Assembly (NCBI GenBank): GCA_002168195.1
Contig: NHBP01000031.1
Location: 4,521 to 10,072 of the forward strand
Direction: 5' to 3'
Length of the DNA stretch: 5,552 bases
Source of the DNA: Planctomycetaceae bacterium TMED10
GTDB lineage: Bacteria > Planctomycetota > Planctomycetia > Pirellulales > UBA7805
Under the pieces are notes generated by a model, which made no database searches, was not told the origin of the DNA, and worked only from the letters and a program-made list of their open reading frames with translations. Shown one piece after another: positions 5,471 through 5,552 of this stretch. Within the stretch, counting starts at the first letter, position 1. Each line of letters starts with the position of its first letter. The position numbers and the translations under genes are program-made.

Positions 5471-5552
5471 CCGATCCGACCCCGAATTTAGAGGAGCAGA
5501 AAACCCTCTTGATGGACGCATTCCTTGATGCGCTGTACGAGAACACGAAGCC
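5467..5552 (+). CDS. Start of the sigma factor's probable regulatory partner (3' truncated)
   Basis: An open frame begins at GTG 5467, overlapping the sigma stop as GTGA, and runs to the end of the window without a stop: 28 codons, reading MTDPTPNLEEQKTLLMDAFL then DALYENTK. A strong ribosome binding site precedes it. The acidic opening with a Leu-rich LLMDAFLDALYEN helix resembles the start of FecR-like or anti-sigma proteins that follow Rhodopirellula/Verrucomicrobium-type ECF sigma genes, where the first helices (a LLDAL-type motif) are thought to hold the sigma factor and a membrane segment and a sensor or FecR/LamG domain follow. Only this N-terminus is visible, so the domain content is a prediction from context. 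Translational coupling would keep the two proteins in proportion. Confidence 0.7.
   Translation, partial: MTDPTPNLEEQKTLLMDAFLDALYENTK

Noticed and set aside
1..5552. CRISPR array, insertion sequence, tRNA or phage genes
   Set aside because: There are no regularly spaced repeats, transposase-like proteins, terminal inverted repeats with target duplications, or cloverleaf-forming sequences that I can see.

Overview
The window looks like ordinary chromosomal DNA from a planctomycete of the Pirellulales type (Rhodopirellula and relatives). Four things point there: a secreted DUF1080 (3-keto-disaccharide hydrolase fold) protein, a PEP-CTERM exported protein with a propeller-like repeat body, an ECF sigma factor resembling the Rhodopirellula/Verrucomicrobium family, and a small exported Gln/Arg-rich protein of a kind I associate with this phylum. 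Base composition is moderately GC-rich and even throughout. I see no mobile element, CRISPR array, tRNA or rRNA. The taxonomic call is an inference from protein character, not from a database search.

Layout. Positions 1-777 (+) hold the 3' part of a probable PlsC-like lysophospholipid acyltransferase whose beginning lies outside the window. Its stop codon overlaps the TTG start of a secreted DUF1080 protein (774-1499, +). After a 102-base gap with no convincing signal comes an unrecognised secreted protein (1602-2195, +). A 128-base leader with a 13-base palindrome and a poorly placed hairpin precedes a 556-residue PEP-CTERM protein, best started at ATG 2324 and ending at 3994 (+). Ten bases on, and convergent, is a signal-peptide-bearing helical protein with a Gln/Arg-rich tail (4005-4721, -). 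A 200-base divergent regulatory region (4722-4921) has promoter-like sequences and several short repeats. It separates that gene from an ECF sigma factor (4922-5470, +). The sigma stop codon overlaps the GTG start, with a strong Shine-Dalgarno, of a truncated last gene (5467-5552, +), by position and opening sequence probably the sigma factor's regulatory partner.

How the genes relate. The acyltransferase and DUF1080 genes are probably translationally coupled. So are the sigma factor and the gene after it, which is the usual arrangement for an ECF sigma and its membrane or anti-sigma partner. Four of the seven genes encode exported proteins with clear N-terminal signal peptides, so the region leans towards the cell envelope, but nothing shows that they act in one pathway.

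I did not find a clear new defence or mobile system. The items most worth a second look are the unannotated downstream partner of the sigma factor, the duplicated start codon of the sigma gene, the phased direct repeats near its presumed promoter, and the eightfold repeat architecture of the PEP-CTERM protein.
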